Assembly (NCBI GenBank): GCA_004519485.1
Contig: CP038122.1
Location: forward strand, 124,001-188,000
DNA from: Nannochloropsis oceanica
Lineage: Eukaryota; Sar; Eustigmatophyceae; Eustigmatales; Monodopsidaceae
Direction of reading: 5' to 3'
DNA length: 64,000 bases
Positions within the stretch are counted from its first letter, which is position 1, and each line of letters begins with the position of its first letter. Of the stretch, positions 21,738 to 31,653 are shown in pieces. The position numbers and the translations under genes were made by a program. The notes under the pieces were generated by a model that searched no databases, was not told where the DNA came from, and saw only the letters and a list, made by a program, of their open reading frames with translations.

Positions 21738-22711
21738 GGTGGAGCAGCAGGCAGCAGTAGTTGCAGGAGCAGCGGCCTCATTCTTATGTGTCCGCTTGTT
21801 TGTCTTTGTCTACCTTTTCCCTGTGTGCCTACTTTTCGCAGCAGTAAGATATATATATATAATGATAAACACCATGAAAGGAAGACCAAGAAGCCGGACA
21901 CATGCATGCATGCATTAGTAGTGTAAGGCCGCTGTCTATGTGCGTGTGAAGAGGTAATGGAGGGCGAGAGTCGAGAACCGACATGAGTGTGTGTGTGGGA
22001 GAGGGAGAATGAGAGAGACAAAGAGAGGGAAAGAAAGGGGGGGGGAGAGAATATGTGTAAGTAAATGCTGGGATAGCTCTAAGTCTTGCTCTTGCTGGTG
22101 CCTCTGGGTGACAGGAATGAGAATGCGCTTGTCGCATCCCTACTCAAAACACTCCAAAAAAAGAAAGCTTGTCACAGTAAGGAGGCACAAAGAATAACAA
22201 CAAAGAGAGAAAGTTTAAAAAAAAAGAGCGCGGGAGGAAGACCATCAAGACACGCACCGGGTCAAGGAGAAAGAACATCAAGGGAGGAGAGAGAGAAACA
22301 GAAGGTGAAAGGTGATGGGCGTGTAAGTGCGTGTTTGTGCACCTTGTCTCGAAGCCTCAAGGCGGCAATTTTCCAAAATGGGAAGGCGTATGCCCAGGCT
22401 GAAAGGAGGAGCCAGCGAGTGAGAAGCACGTGGACGTGACATGCCTCCCCTAAACATGAGGTCGACCCCAAAAAAGTGAAATAATTTGCGACCCCCCACT
22501 AGCTTGAGTAGATCCACCGACATCTTTGCAGACTCTTGTCTTTTTTAAATCTTTCATGGCTGCCTATTTCTGGTGGGCCGGTTCTCATTCTTTTAGTGGA
22601 TCGGTAAACGCGCCCTTCCTCTTCGTCGTCTAGGAATAACACTGGGCCCTCTCCTGCCCTTCTCTCCTCCCTCCTTTTTCTGTTCAAAAATGTCCTTGCC
22701 TTTCTTTGAGG
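21738..22711. other. Convergent 3' region (H2A.Z and unknown plastid protein gene)
   Basis: Just under 1 kb with no trusted gene. It contains a TA run near 21849-21860, a purine-rich GA tract at about 21995-22055 and A-rich sequence around 22155-22230. The small frames lack motif support. Confidence 0.45.
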
Positions 22712-23809
22712 TTAGGCGTTGGCAAGTTTGGAGACCTCGTCATTAAAATCCTCGTCAGCACGGCCATAGACGTCGATGCTCTTGTCTTGCTTGACATTGT
22801 CGTCGAAGGAGGGTTCGAACACCTGATTCAGCACCCGCTTTTTCTCCGTGTTAAAATTGAAATCATCCGCTACTTCACCCAAAGGAATGATCTGCGCCTC
22901 TACGCGACGCTTGAAAGTACGTGCCGCCGCCATTGATCGAATCAGCATGTTCTCGCACTCCGACACAGTCTCCCCCTTAGCAAGCGCCCGCAAAGCCTCG
23001 ATGTTAATCCCCTCCGGTGCCCGCAAATCCTCTCCGAGGAACAAATCCGCGCAGGTCAAGCCGATCACACGCTTGTAGGACGTGGGCACGCCCAGTGCCA
23101 GGCATTCGAGAGTGCCGGCCGTGAGAGGTTCCATCACCAACGCCTCTGTGGGGAAGGGAGGAGAGGTTGGGAAGAGAAAAGAGGTGTCAGAAAAGGGGGG
23201 ATGAGGGCTCTTGGTCGGTGATGAACGTATTAGGCCACATTTGTTTGCATGCAATTTGTCTTCGCCACCAGGAACAGCCCAGCTGTAGAGGAGTGTAGCG
23301 TCTACCCAGAATGCGACAGCTGGGGCCTTGTCCATTTCGGAGACAGGACGAGACAGAGACACGAAGGGAAACCGAGGACACCTACCATCGAGCTTGCCTC
23401 CGCTGTTGATCTTGTAGCACATAGCCAAGCCAACGGCAATGTAGTCCTCCGGGTTCAGGGGCTGAGCGGGTGGATAGGAGGGTGAAGGCGGTGAAAAAAT
23501 ATCCAGAAATCGTTTTGAAAGACTGCGCCCATTCAGCCGGCATCTCAGTCATGTAAACTTACCGCTAGCTCCTTCACGTGAGTGCTACCCTCTCCAACAT
23601 TCACTACTGTTTTTGCCAACCTGTGAAGGGTTGGGGGGAAGAGAGGTGAGCCCCCGGGGTCATGTTGTCTTGACTTCGCTTCAACCCCGTCGTCCTTGTT
23701 CCAACAAACAACAACCAACTTACTTGGGCACGCCAGGCAGCAAAAACGCATAGCACGTCGAAAGGAGCATGGCAAGCAGCACAAGACTTCGGGCTGAAAA
23801 GACAGGCAT
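22712..23809 (-). CDS. Unknown protein with signal peptide and plastid-type Phe cleavage motif, four exons
   Basis: The minus-strand exons are 23809..23724, 23620..23563, 23461..23386 and 23145..22712, coding for 217 residues; all junctions are GT-AG with matching phases (2, 0, 1). The N-terminus is a clear signal peptide (ARSLVLLAMLLSTCYA) followed at once by Phe-Leu-Leu-Pro. This matches the ASA-F-type motif used by stramenopiles for import into the secondary plastid. The mature part is soluble and helical, with EALVMEPLTAGTLECLALG, a possible haem- or pigment-free helical bundle and an acidic C-terminus. I do not recognise the family. It could be a thylakoid-lumen or stromal protein, or simply secreted. 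Confidence 0.75.
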
Positions 23810-24827
23810 GGTATCTGGTCGGGCTCTGTGGGAGGGTTGTGTAGTTGGGGGTAAGGAGGGAGCAATGAGGCCCAAGAACTAGCGAGTCCAAAGCTGTGGT
23901 GGCGGAGGCCCCGCCGGATTCGCTGGTTGTTTACAATATAGCTCGGTCCCGAAGCGAGATAGAAAGCGGGGTGATTCGCCCAGCGCTTTGCACGTTCGCA
24001 CCCTAGGGCGTGACCAATGTGGACGCAAAGAGTCGGTCGGAAGCTCCAAGTTGCTTGTTGCCCTTCAACAGTCGGTCGGCGTCGCGGCCATCGCCCTTCA
24101 ACCACAACAAAACAACATTTATGAACTTGGCGCGAACGAGCCTGTCTCTCATATGAGCAGCTCAAATGGCCACAGACATGCCAACATGCCGTCGTGTCCT
24201 GGCCTTTTGTTTTGAGAAGAGTGCTGTCATCTTGAGCAGCCGAGGATGCGAAGTGTGTTTCGCTTTAAATCAGTGGTTGGTCACCACACTCTCTCTAACC
24301 TTGCTTTGTTGCCGTTCATTTTTTAATCAAGCGCGTTCGTCAACAAGTGATGGCCGTGATGCATCTCTCCTGACTCCTGACAGTTCACGCGCTTTTTCCT
24401 CTACTGCACATGCACAGGTGGGGGGAAATGCAGCACTTCCTCCTAGGGAACAGCGGCACCAGGAGAACGGCGGCAACTAATGGGGCACCTCGGTGGCCCA
24501 GAATACCTCCCCCCTGGCAATTAGCCCTCTTGTTGGTGGTGAGTCTTGGCCTCCGTTGTTGAAGGGTGGAGTAAGAGAGTGTATCGGGCTCCTGGATGTC
24601 TTGCGCCAGGAAGATGTTGGTTTTCGGTTTTGAGAGTGTGGGGGAAATGGCTTTAATATTCTTTCATGTCAAACTGCGCCCTTGCGACTCATCTTCCCTT
24701 GCTGCCTATGAGCAGCCACACCCTCCATAGCTTGAGCATGGGACTTTTGGTCACGGATTATTAGGCCTACTGTGTTGGGTGCATCGCCCATTATCTTGGT
24801 CTACTGACCCGCCTCTCAAGCACCACC
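23810..24827. promoter_or_regulatory. Divergent promoter region (unknown plastid protein and PRPP synthetase genes)
   Basis: About 1 kb between two divergent 5' ends. No ORF with recognisable features and no clear RNA gene is seen. Promoter content is inferred from gene layout only. Confidence 0.35.
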
Positions 24828-26096
24828 ATGCCTCCCTCATCCTCCCTTCAAAAACAGGCCCTGTTCATCGGTGGCCTGCAGCGCACCTTGTCGTTTGCGC
24901 CGTCGTTGCTGAGGGCATGCGACGCACAATTATCAGCCTTTACACCCTCATCACCACCCACGGTACCTAGCAGCATAGCGGGTAGCATTTTCCGTTCGCC
25001 TTCGCTCTTGCAAACTTCGCATTTCAAGTTCTTCCACACGGACATGGACCTGAGCCTCATGAGCGCCGCTCGGTCCGACTCGGCCCTCTCCGATCCTGAG
25101 GTTATGGAGGGAAATCTGCAAGAATGGATTATTCACAGTGAACACGTCCGCAAGAAGCGATTTCAAATCATTGCTGCGCCTGTCTGCGAGCCCATGGCCC
25201 GCCGTCTCCAAGCCAAGCACCCTGAGCGCTTCCGGTTCCACCCCACGCACTGGGGCAAGTTCCCCGACGGTACGGACAACATCGAAGTGGGCGGCTTCCA
25301 ACCCCACAATGTCATGGCAGGAGAGCACATTCTGCTGCTGGCCTCCTTTCACAACAATGACGTGACCCTCTCCCAGTTCCAGGTGATGGTGATGCTCCTA
25401 CAAAGCTTCATCAAGTCCTTGACAATCGTCCTTCCCTTCTATCCCGTCGGGACCATGGAACGTGTGGTCAAGGAAGGCCAGGTCGCAACTGCCAACACCT
25501 ATGCCCAAATGTTTTCCAATCTCCCTTCCTGCGGCCGGCCCACACGCCTCCTGATTTACGACTTGCACACCCTCCAAAACCGCTTCTACCTACACGGGAA
25601 CTCCATGGCCAGCCTCCAAACCACCATCCCCATTCTCTTCGACGAGATCCGGCGGGCGGGCGTGGATTGCATTGCCTTTCCGGATGATGGTGCGTCGAAG
25701 CGCTTCGCTCACATGTTTGCGCCGCTGCAGTTGGAGATGGTAACGTGCGGTAAAACCCGCGACGGGGACAAGCGCGTCATCACAGTGCAAGACGGCAACC
25801 CCGACGGGAAAAAGGTTTTGATCGTTGACGATCTGGTCCAGACAGGAGGCACTCTTTACGAGTGTGGCGTCGCCCTGAAGGCCTTGGGTGCCGCTTCTGT
25901 GTCTGCTTTTGTAGCTCATTCTGTCTTTCCTAACGATTCTTGGAAAAGGTTTGCTCGTGGTGGAGACCGGGGCGTTTTTGAGAAGTTTTGGACGACCAAT
26001 TCTATTCCCACCGTCACGAATAATTTGCCGGAAGGCGATGTCTTTGTGGTCCTGGATCTCCTTGACAAGATAGTCTATGACCTAGACTTCCATTAA
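24828..26096 (+). CDS. Ribose-phosphate pyrophosphokinase, class II plant (PRS3/PRS4) type
   Basis: A single exon of 422 residues. It transfers pyrophosphate from ATP to ribose 5-phosphate to make PRPP for nucleotide, histidine and tryptophan synthesis. The phosphoribosyltransferase loop VLIVDDLVQTGGTL is intact. The class II signatures VLPFYPVGTMERV, YDLHTLQNRFY, FPDDGASKRF and KTRDGDKRV are present, as in plant phosphate-independent PRS3/PRS4. The first 70 or so residues are Ser/Ala/Leu-rich with Arg, then FKFFHTDMD, suggesting an organelle transit peptide (mitochondrion, or plastid if preceded by a signal). The ATG at 24828 has good context (CACCATGC). Confidence 0.93.
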   Translation: MPPSSSLQKQALFIGGLQRTLSFAPSLLRACDAQLSAFTPSSPPTVPSSIAGSIFRSPSLLQTSHFKFFHTDMDLSLMSAARSDSALSDPEVMEGNLQEWIIHSEHVRKKRFQIIAAPVCEPMARRLQAKHPERFRFHPTHWGKFPDGTDNIEVGGFQPHNVMAGEHILLLASFHNNDVTLSQFQVMVMLLQSFIKSLTIVLPFYPVGTMERVVKEGQVATANTYAQMFSNLPSCGRPTRLLIYDLHTLQNRFYLHGNSMASLQTTIPILFDEIRRAGVDCIAFPDDGASKRFAHMFAPLQLEMVTCGKTRDGDKRVITVQDGNPDGKKVLIVDDLVQTGGTLYECGVALKALGAASVSAFVAHSVFPNDSWKRFARGGDRGVFEKFWTTNSIPTVTNNLPEGDVFVVLDLLDKIVYDLDFH

Positions 26097-26649
26097 TTTA
26101 AATGACCGTTACAGCAGTGGGAAATACTAAAATAAGAGCATTAGCAGGCGAATCCGTGAGGGGTTGAGTTCGGCTTTTGGGGCAAGACCGTGCCATACCA
26201 TGATAACGAGAAGCGTGACTGCGGGGCTTCCCTATTCGTGAGAAAAATATACTTCGCTGTCTCCTTAGGAAAGAGAATCGTCAAACATACTTGTATCATT
26301 TATTTCACATAGAGACAGAGAGAAGAGGACGGGAAGGCATGTTTGGGGAAGAGCTAAGCAGCCCTCCTGTGCCGCAAAGAGCGACTACATCGTCTTGCTG
26401 GGATTCACTCCTGGGAATGGAGATAGGGACGGACGAGCAAAAGTATGAAAGTCCTTTAAAACCAACATACCCGGTATTGGCACATCAAAAAAAGCAACCA
26501 CGAGAAAGCAAATGAAAGAGTCCAATTGCTGATGACGAGGAAGCAACGATGCTTTCTAAGAAGTGGGTTGATTTTATTACATAACGAAGTATTGTTCTTT
26601 TCTTTCCAGAGCCTCACATAAGCATCTTTTACGACCTAATACTAGCCAG
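26097..26649. other. Convergent 3' region (PRPP synthetase and SOUL genes)
   Basis: AT-rich sequence between two stop codons facing each other. A short frame at 26291-26515 has no recognisable features and I do not call it. Confidence 0.5.
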
Positions 26650-27906
26650 CTAATCTTGCCAGTCGTGCTTTTCTAGTACAGCCCACACCTCATTGCGCCT
26701 CGTGCCTACGGAAAATATAGCATCATACTGGCAAAGGGTGTAGGCCTGAGTGGCAGCCTCCGTGGGTACCAGCTTATCAGCCGCTAGGAGTTCCATCAAT
26801 CTTCCCGAATAATACTTAACCACAGGCGCCGTGGCAGGCGTCTCGAACCGCAGCACAGCCACGACCTGCGTGGGGACGCTCGTGCGACGGATGATCTCGT
26901 CAGCAGGGGCAGGGATGGCCTGCTGGGAGGCCGCCCCGCCTGATTGGGCAAGGGCCTCGTTGCTAAAACCCACGGGCCAGACCATTGTCTTGTCCTTCTC
27001 GTTCAAGTCGATTCGCATAATGGACGGGCTGAACGGCCGCACCTTCCGATTCTCCACATTCCAGCCCGATACGTAGGTACCTAGACGGTCATAACCTTCT
27101 GGGCGAGCCTCATAGTCGGTCTCTACGCCCTCAAAGGCTGGGTATCTCCGCACCTCGTACTCAGGCGCCCGCCGCAAGAGCTCGAAAGGCAGCTCAGCAT
27201 TCATGGCTTGTTGGGCCCCGCCCGCGCCCGGCCCGAGCTGGTTCAGGAAGTCCTTGACGCCCGTCAATAACGGGGCCTGCTTATACTCGCCTCCTACCAG
27301 GTTGATGCTGTCCCAGTAGTCAGTCTGCTTGATTACCCGCGCTTCTTCATCAAGGTCGTAGAGAGAGACTCCCGTGAAGCGTGCCATTGGGCCCCACGGC
27401 AGCATTTTCGCACGCAGGCGCAGGGTCCATCGCGTAGATATCTTCCGAGGTCCCAAGTCCTTAATGTTGTGCAGCACGATTCCCGCATCGCTAAAGAGGA
27501 GCTTGCCCAAAGCGGTGCGTGAGCCCAGCATATCAACATTCTTTTGGTAGGAATCCACACCGCTCAAACTCGTGAGCGGGTCCACAAACTGCACGTCCGG
27601 TCGGTACATTTGCTTCTCCATCGGCGCAAAAAAGGATGCATATTCTCGGCGCAGCGTCCTCTTCAGTGCATCCTTCTTCTTGTCAAATGCCTCATTGGCG
27701 GAGGGGGTAGATAAGGAAGCAGAGGAGGAGGAGGAGGAGGAAGAGGAGGAGGAGGAGGAGGAGGAGGAGGAGGAGGAGGAGGAGGAGGAGGAGGAGAAGA
27801 AAAACGAGGCCAGCCTTGGGCGTTGCGTGGAGGGCTTGACGACAAAGGCTTGTACTGTACTATGCAGGAGGAGGAGGATTGCAAGAGCCGACACTCTGAT
27901 GGGCAT
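26650..27906 (-). CDS. DUF2358 + SOUL haem-binding protein, predicted plastid-targeted
   Basis: A single exon of 418 residues. A signal peptide (MPIRVSALAILLLLHSTVQA) is followed by Phe at the predicted cleavage site, again the plastid-type motif. A poly-Ser run, coded by a TCC array, forms the transit or linker segment. Residues of about 80-225 match the NTF2-like DUF2358 domain (SFFAPMEKQMYRPDVQFVDP … DYWDSINL). Residues of about 235-418 match the SOUL/HBP fold (PEYEVRRYPAFEGVETDYE, then a C-terminal RNEVWAVLE strand). Land plants have chloroplast proteins with the same two domains, thought to bind tetrapyrroles. The open frame extends upstream of 27906, but the start chosen gives the clean signal peptide. 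Confidence 0.88.
   Translation of the reverse strand: MPIRVSALAILLLLHSTVQAFVVKPSTQRPRLASFFFSSSSSSSSSSSSSSSSSSSSSSSSSASLSTPSANEAFDKKKDALKRTLRREYASFFAPMEKQMYRPDVQFVDPLTSLSGVDSYQKNVDMLGSRTALGKLLFSDAGIVLHNIKDLGPRKISTRWTLRLRAKMLPWGPMARFTGVSLYDLDEEARVIKQTDYWDSINLVGGEYKQAPLLTGVKDFLNQLGPGAGGAQQAMNAELPFELLRRAPEYEVRRYPAFEGVETDYEARPEGYDRLGTYVSGWNVENRKVRPFSPSIMRIDLNEKDKTMVWPVGFSNEALAQSGGAASQQAIPAPADEIIRRTSVPTQVVAVLRFETPATAPVVKYYSGRLMELLAADKLVPTEAATQAYTLCQYDAIFSVGTRRNEVWAVLEKHDWQD
27724..27796. repeat. GAG/CTC array coding poly-Ser in the SOUL protein
   Basis: A nearly pure GAG array on the + strand reads TCC (Ser) on the coding strand just after the signal peptide. Its length is likely variable between strains. 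It produces long poly-Glu and poly-Pro false frames. Confidence 0.88.
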
Positions 27907-28184
27907 GATGTCGTGAAGTGGGAGCGTGAGGTGTCCAAGCTCGATGACGTTGATGGTCCGATACAGGCGGAGAAGGTCGGAGAGTCCTCTGAAATGGGAT
28001 TGTGCGTTGCGCACAGCATGTGCGTGCGGGTAGTAAAGATGGTTTCGTGAGTGTGTGATGAGTGGTTGAGAGGGGAGTAAGCATGGTCTTGAGCGTTGAA
28101 ATATCAGTGCAGCTGGCAACACCAGCCAGTCGCGGTTGATTCTGGTACGCCACCGTAAGCCTTCGCCGCCTCCTTGCTGCGTCC
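27907..28184. promoter_or_regulatory. Divergent promoter region (SOUL and Nudix genes)
   Basis: It lies between two divergent start codons, ahead of the 52-bp repeat block. The minus frame upstream of the SOUL start is open but has no targeting or domain signal, so I treat it as 5' UTR or promoter. Confidence 0.4.
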
Positions 28185-28340
28185 GACTACCCTCCACCGC
28201 ATACTCTCAGGTGCCACTCCAACGGGTTTCTTTTATGACTACCCTCCACCGCATACTCTCATGTGCCACTCCAACGGGTTTCTTTTATGACTACCCTCCA
28301 CCGCAAACTCTCAGGTGCCACTCCAACGGGTTTCTTTTAT
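28185..28340 (+). repeat. Three tandem copies of a 52-bp unit ending at the Nudix start codon
   Basis: Copies start at 28185, 28237 and 28289 and differ at only about two positions between copies. Each unit runs from GACTACCCTCCACCGC to GGTTTCTTTTAT, and the base that follows makes an ATG at each copy end (28235, 28287, 28339). The third ATG is the start of the Nudix ORF. Because 52 is not a multiple of three, the three ATGs lie in three different frames. Confidence 0.93.
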
Positions 28341-29220
28341 GGATGCCTTGGTCGATATCTTCCTCAAAGCTTGCCCGCAGTCACTGCAACAGCCTTCACC
28401 AGACCACCAGCCGTCCACCATCACGACCCTCCCAAACCTCACTCCTCTCGTCACACTCCGCAAGGCCGCTGTGCTGCTTCCCTTGTTCGAGCACATCGAG
28501 GATGGCCGAATCCATTGCTTGCTGACAGTCCGGCCTGAGCACATGCGCTCGCATGCAGGCGAAGTATGCTTCCCCGGAGGCAAAGTCGAAGCAGGGGAAA
28601 CTGTGGTCCAAACTGCCATGAGAGAAGCTATGGAGGAAATTGGCTTGGCGCCCGAGGCTGTCCGAGTAGTGGGCAAGATGACACCAACCCTTTCTCTCCA
28701 CCTTCTTGAAGTCACGCCTGTTGTTGCCATCATCCCGGCTGATTTCGTGCCCCAACCCAACCCTGAGGTATGTAGGTTTCGTGTCGCCAGAATGCCCAGT
28801 GATGTACAAGGCCGCACTCGCGTGATTGTACCACCTCATTTCTTTGACTTAGGCTAAACTTCGACATCTGCATTCTCTTAGGAAGTGGCCGAGGTATTTT
28901 CGTGCCCGCTCGACCTCTTTCTGTCACCGTCACCGGGCCAGCACTCGTTTCAAGACTTGACGTGGTTTACAGATTGGCGAATGCACACGTTCCGACATGG
29001 CGAACAGTGGAATGTGTGGGGTTTGACGGCCGAGACCCTAGTCCGGCTGGCTCTTCTGTGCTTCCCAGACCACTCCTTTCCGTACGATACGCGTCATCCT
29101 GATGGAAATCTCATGGAGACCTGGTACGAGAGGGTTTTGGCAATGCCCGAATTTCACCGGGAGGCTAGAGCGGCTGCAGCAGGCTGTAGGGAAAAGGCCA
29201 ACAGCCGCCGAAAAAAGTAA
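28339..29220 (+). CDS. Nudix hydrolase, coenzyme A diphosphatase type (NUDT7/NUDT8-like)
   Basis: The exons are 28339..28767 and 28882..29220 (GAG|GTATGT, CTCTTAG|GAA, phase 0), coding for 255 residues. The CoA-specific motif LLTVRPEHMRSHAGEVCFPG precedes a complete Nudix box (GGKVEAGETVVQ … REAMEEIGL) with the metal-binding Glu residues. It hydrolyses CoA and acyl-CoA to 3',5'-ADP and phosphopantetheine. The C-terminus ends in RRKK, so no peroxisomal SKL-type signal is seen. The N-terminus (MDALVDIFLKACPQ) could be a weak mitochondrial signal; NUDT8 relatives are mitochondrial. The start is the ATG supplied by the third copy of the 52-bp repeat. Confidence 0.9.
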
Positions 29221-30013
29221 GAACTGCGCTGTGATCATTAGGCGAAGAGAAGGCGAGAGACGACGGAACTGAAAATTGTGCAGACTGTTACATACATAAT
29301 ATAAGCTGTCGAGGTAATGGAAAGAATGAAGAAAAAATGTAAATCAAAGTGGCAAAAGTGAGTGAAAACGCTACCACAGCGGTGTTTGACGTGGACGGGA
29401 AAGGAAAGGGAAATTATGAGAGAGGTAGATTGCGAGGGAAGCTCTGAAATTCCCTTGGAATTTCTAGGCTGGAGATGTTTGTGTCAAGCCAGTGCGCCTT
29501 ATATTCAGGTGGTTGACGCGGAACCTTAGGAAGAGCGACTTTGCACTTGCTGCAACACTTCCACCATTCCCATCCCCTAAAACTCTTTGCTTAAACTCGG
29601 ACAAGGAATAAGGGGTGAATAGGCAACTATATTTGGACGGCTCCCCCTCGTATGCAAGTCCTCGAGGACGCAGGTTGCATGCGATAGTTCAACAGGATTG
29701 TAGGAACGGCAGAAAAAAAGAACCAATGGAGTCGTGCCCCAAAAATAAAAATAAAAATCTTTGATCTTGCTAGCACCTTCAGAAAAAACTTACTCTTGGG
29801 CAGCGCTCCGGCTTCTTTTCTCACCAGATGACCTGTCCCTGCCCCTGTCCCGTACTCCCTCGCAAACATGCCACTCACCACCACATCATCGTCGATTAAC
29901 AGGTCTATCCCTGTTGCCACACAAGGTACGTGATGCTCTCCGCCGGGAAGGAGGGTTCGCGATTGCCAGGACGGTTTCATTTCCCCCTCTTCTTCAGCAG
30001 CCTCCCAGTCCTT
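29221..30013. other. Intergenic region between Nudix and ML-domain genes
   Basis: Both neighbours are on the + strand. It holds a 3' UTR and a promoter. A 186-codon minus-strand frame (29627-30187) crosses it but has no motif, overlaps the ML gene's signal peptide exon and is rejected. A possible leader exon ending CACAAG|GTACGTG lies near 29924. Confidence 0.4.
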
Positions 30014-30831
30014 ATGGTCGTCCTCCTCGTTTTCAGTCTCTCCGCTCCTCGCACCGCTGCCGTGGTCGTGTCCATTCCACACCATCATTGCATAGGTCAT
30101 GCGGAGGCTACGGCGGTGATTGATATCCATAATGTGATCGGTAAGTCTCAGAAAGACGGTGCTTGAGGTGGCATTCGGGATTGCCACTTCGCTAACTGCT
30201 CCTCATTTTCTAATATTCTTGAGTATTTTGTCTGGATTGTGAATTGAGTGTGTGTATATTTGCAAGACGTATTTGTGGAGCTCTCCCACATACCAGCCCA
30301 CCAACCGCACGCAACACAGGGGACCTTCCCGTGCGAGCAGGCAAGGAATTTGTTGTCACAGTGCATGCGACGCCTAATGCGGTTCTGGATGGTGGAGTAA
30401 TTTATATGGTGGTCAAGGCCCTGGGTGTCTCAGTTTCCTCTCATTCGTTCAACATTTGCAAGGACATAGGTCTAGAGTGCCCTGTCGTGCCCCAACAAAA
30501 AATTACTGCTGTTTTCCACTTCCCAGTGCCCTGGTACGCGATCACAATGAAGGCCGACGTTGTGATTACTGCCACGGACAAACTTGGCCAGTCCCTTGCG
30601 TGTGTGTTGGCACCGCAAGTTCCAGTTGTACGAAAGGGCTATGAGGATCCCGTCTTACCGGAGGTGGTGGCTGGAGAGTTGAGTCCGACACAAGAGGGAG
30701 AAAGGCAGATAGACGGCAGGGGCACGGATTTGGGTGATGATTATGACGTGTATGCTGGAAGAAGCTGTGGGGACGGTGGTGGGAAGTTTGTGAGTGCGAG
30801 TAAGGGTTTATGGGCTCTTGTTTGTGAGTGA
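30014..30831 (+). CDS. ML-domain (NPC2/MD-2-like) secreted lipid-binding protein, two exons
   Basis: The exons are 30014..30140 and 30320..30831 (GATCG|GTAAGT, AACACAG|GG, phase 1), giving 212 residues. The first exon codes for a hydrophobic signal peptide (MVVLLVFSLSAPRTAAVVV) and the first strand (AVIDIHNVIG). The second has the ML pattern: DLPVRAGKEFVVTV, then the paired cysteines in FNICKDIGLECPVV, the FHFPVPWYAITMKADVVIT strand and QSLACV with its Cys. Such proteins bind sterols or phospholipids in endosome, vacuole or secreted fluid. The C-terminal 60 residues are an extra Glu/Asp/Gly tail not usual in NPC2. An upstream leader exon is possible, but the first ATG before the hydrophobic stretch is the simplest start. 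Confidence 0.75.
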
Positions 30832-31653
30832 AGAGGCGATGCTGACAGGACTTGCGAAATTGAAAGCTTGTAATGTAGATTAAAAACAGAACAAAATCAG
30901 AAGTAGAATAATGAAATGAGAACGCGTACGCATCTGGTGGTTTATATGCGGCTCGGATCGTTCTTTATCTTGGGTGTATGCTTCATACACGTCTGCAGCG
31001 GGAGTTAAAAGAACGTCCGAAGGAGAAAGCAAAAAGTTCACCACTCGGGGCCGCCAGCTGTCCTCTCATCCCTCTTGCTTACCAGTCCCTGTCGTACTCC
31101 TTGGTATCACACATGGGCTGCCATCTTTGCCATGGACCACCTACTTACAGCTATTTTACTTCTCCCTTCATTCGCTCACGCAGCTCGGACCCTCCGAGGG
31201 AGGCAACGATGGTGAAAGACTGGTCGCACCTGCTTTGCGCCCCCCTACAGTTCGTACCTTGTGTTTTCGGTCTATTTTTTTTGTCTGTCTGTCTCTCTTC
31301 CGCGTGGCATTTCTTACCTTTCTCTTCCTCGTCTCAACGCCTCCTTATATGGGCCTTGTTCTCCTTTACTAGTACCACGCGAACACACACGATATGAATC
31401 GTCCAGGCTTGCACACCTCTTCTGCTTTGCGGGACTTTGCGGGGTGTGCGGCGCATAACATACAAATAAACCTACTATCTTTCTATTTTTACATGTGAGG
31501 GGCGCGGGGGGCGGGGAGGGGGGGGGGGGTACTCGCCCAACCGCTAAAAATAGAAATGCATAGCTTCAAATCCACCCCACGCTCCCTTATTTGATCTCTA
31601 AGCTGGTGTGTGGGGAGTGTTTGGCCATCAAATGATTTAGGGGGCGCTGCAGC
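30832..31653. other. Gap between ML gene and CDPK 3' end, with a 12-G run
   Basis: It contains the possible micro-ORF noted separately, a G-rich block at about 31499-31529 ending in 12 G, and otherwise C/T-rich sequence without recognised features. Confidence 0.45.
31209..31397 (+). CDS. Possible 62-residue membrane micro-protein
   Basis: An ATG in good context (GGCAACGATGG) opens 62 codons. A hydrophobic segment (about residues 10-30, VPCVFGLFFLSVCLSSAW) is followed by a Ser-rich stretch and a second apolar patch. An AATAAA lies about 70 nt after the stop. It sits alone in an 820-nt gap between a + strand 3' end and a - strand 3' end, where no promoter for another gene is needed. No family is recognised. 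It may be chance; transcription evidence would decide. Confidence 0.22.
   Translation: MVKDWSHLLCAPLQFVPCVFGLFFLSVCLSSAWHFLPFSSSSQRLLIWALFSFTSTTRTHTI

Noticed and set aside
23545-24165. 206-codon minus-strand frame
   Set aside because: It reads through the first introns of the unknown plastid protein gene, whose exon model explains the region better.
29627-30187. 186-codon minus-strand frame
   Set aside because: It covers the ML-gene signal peptide exon and promoter, has mixed composition and no recognisable domain.
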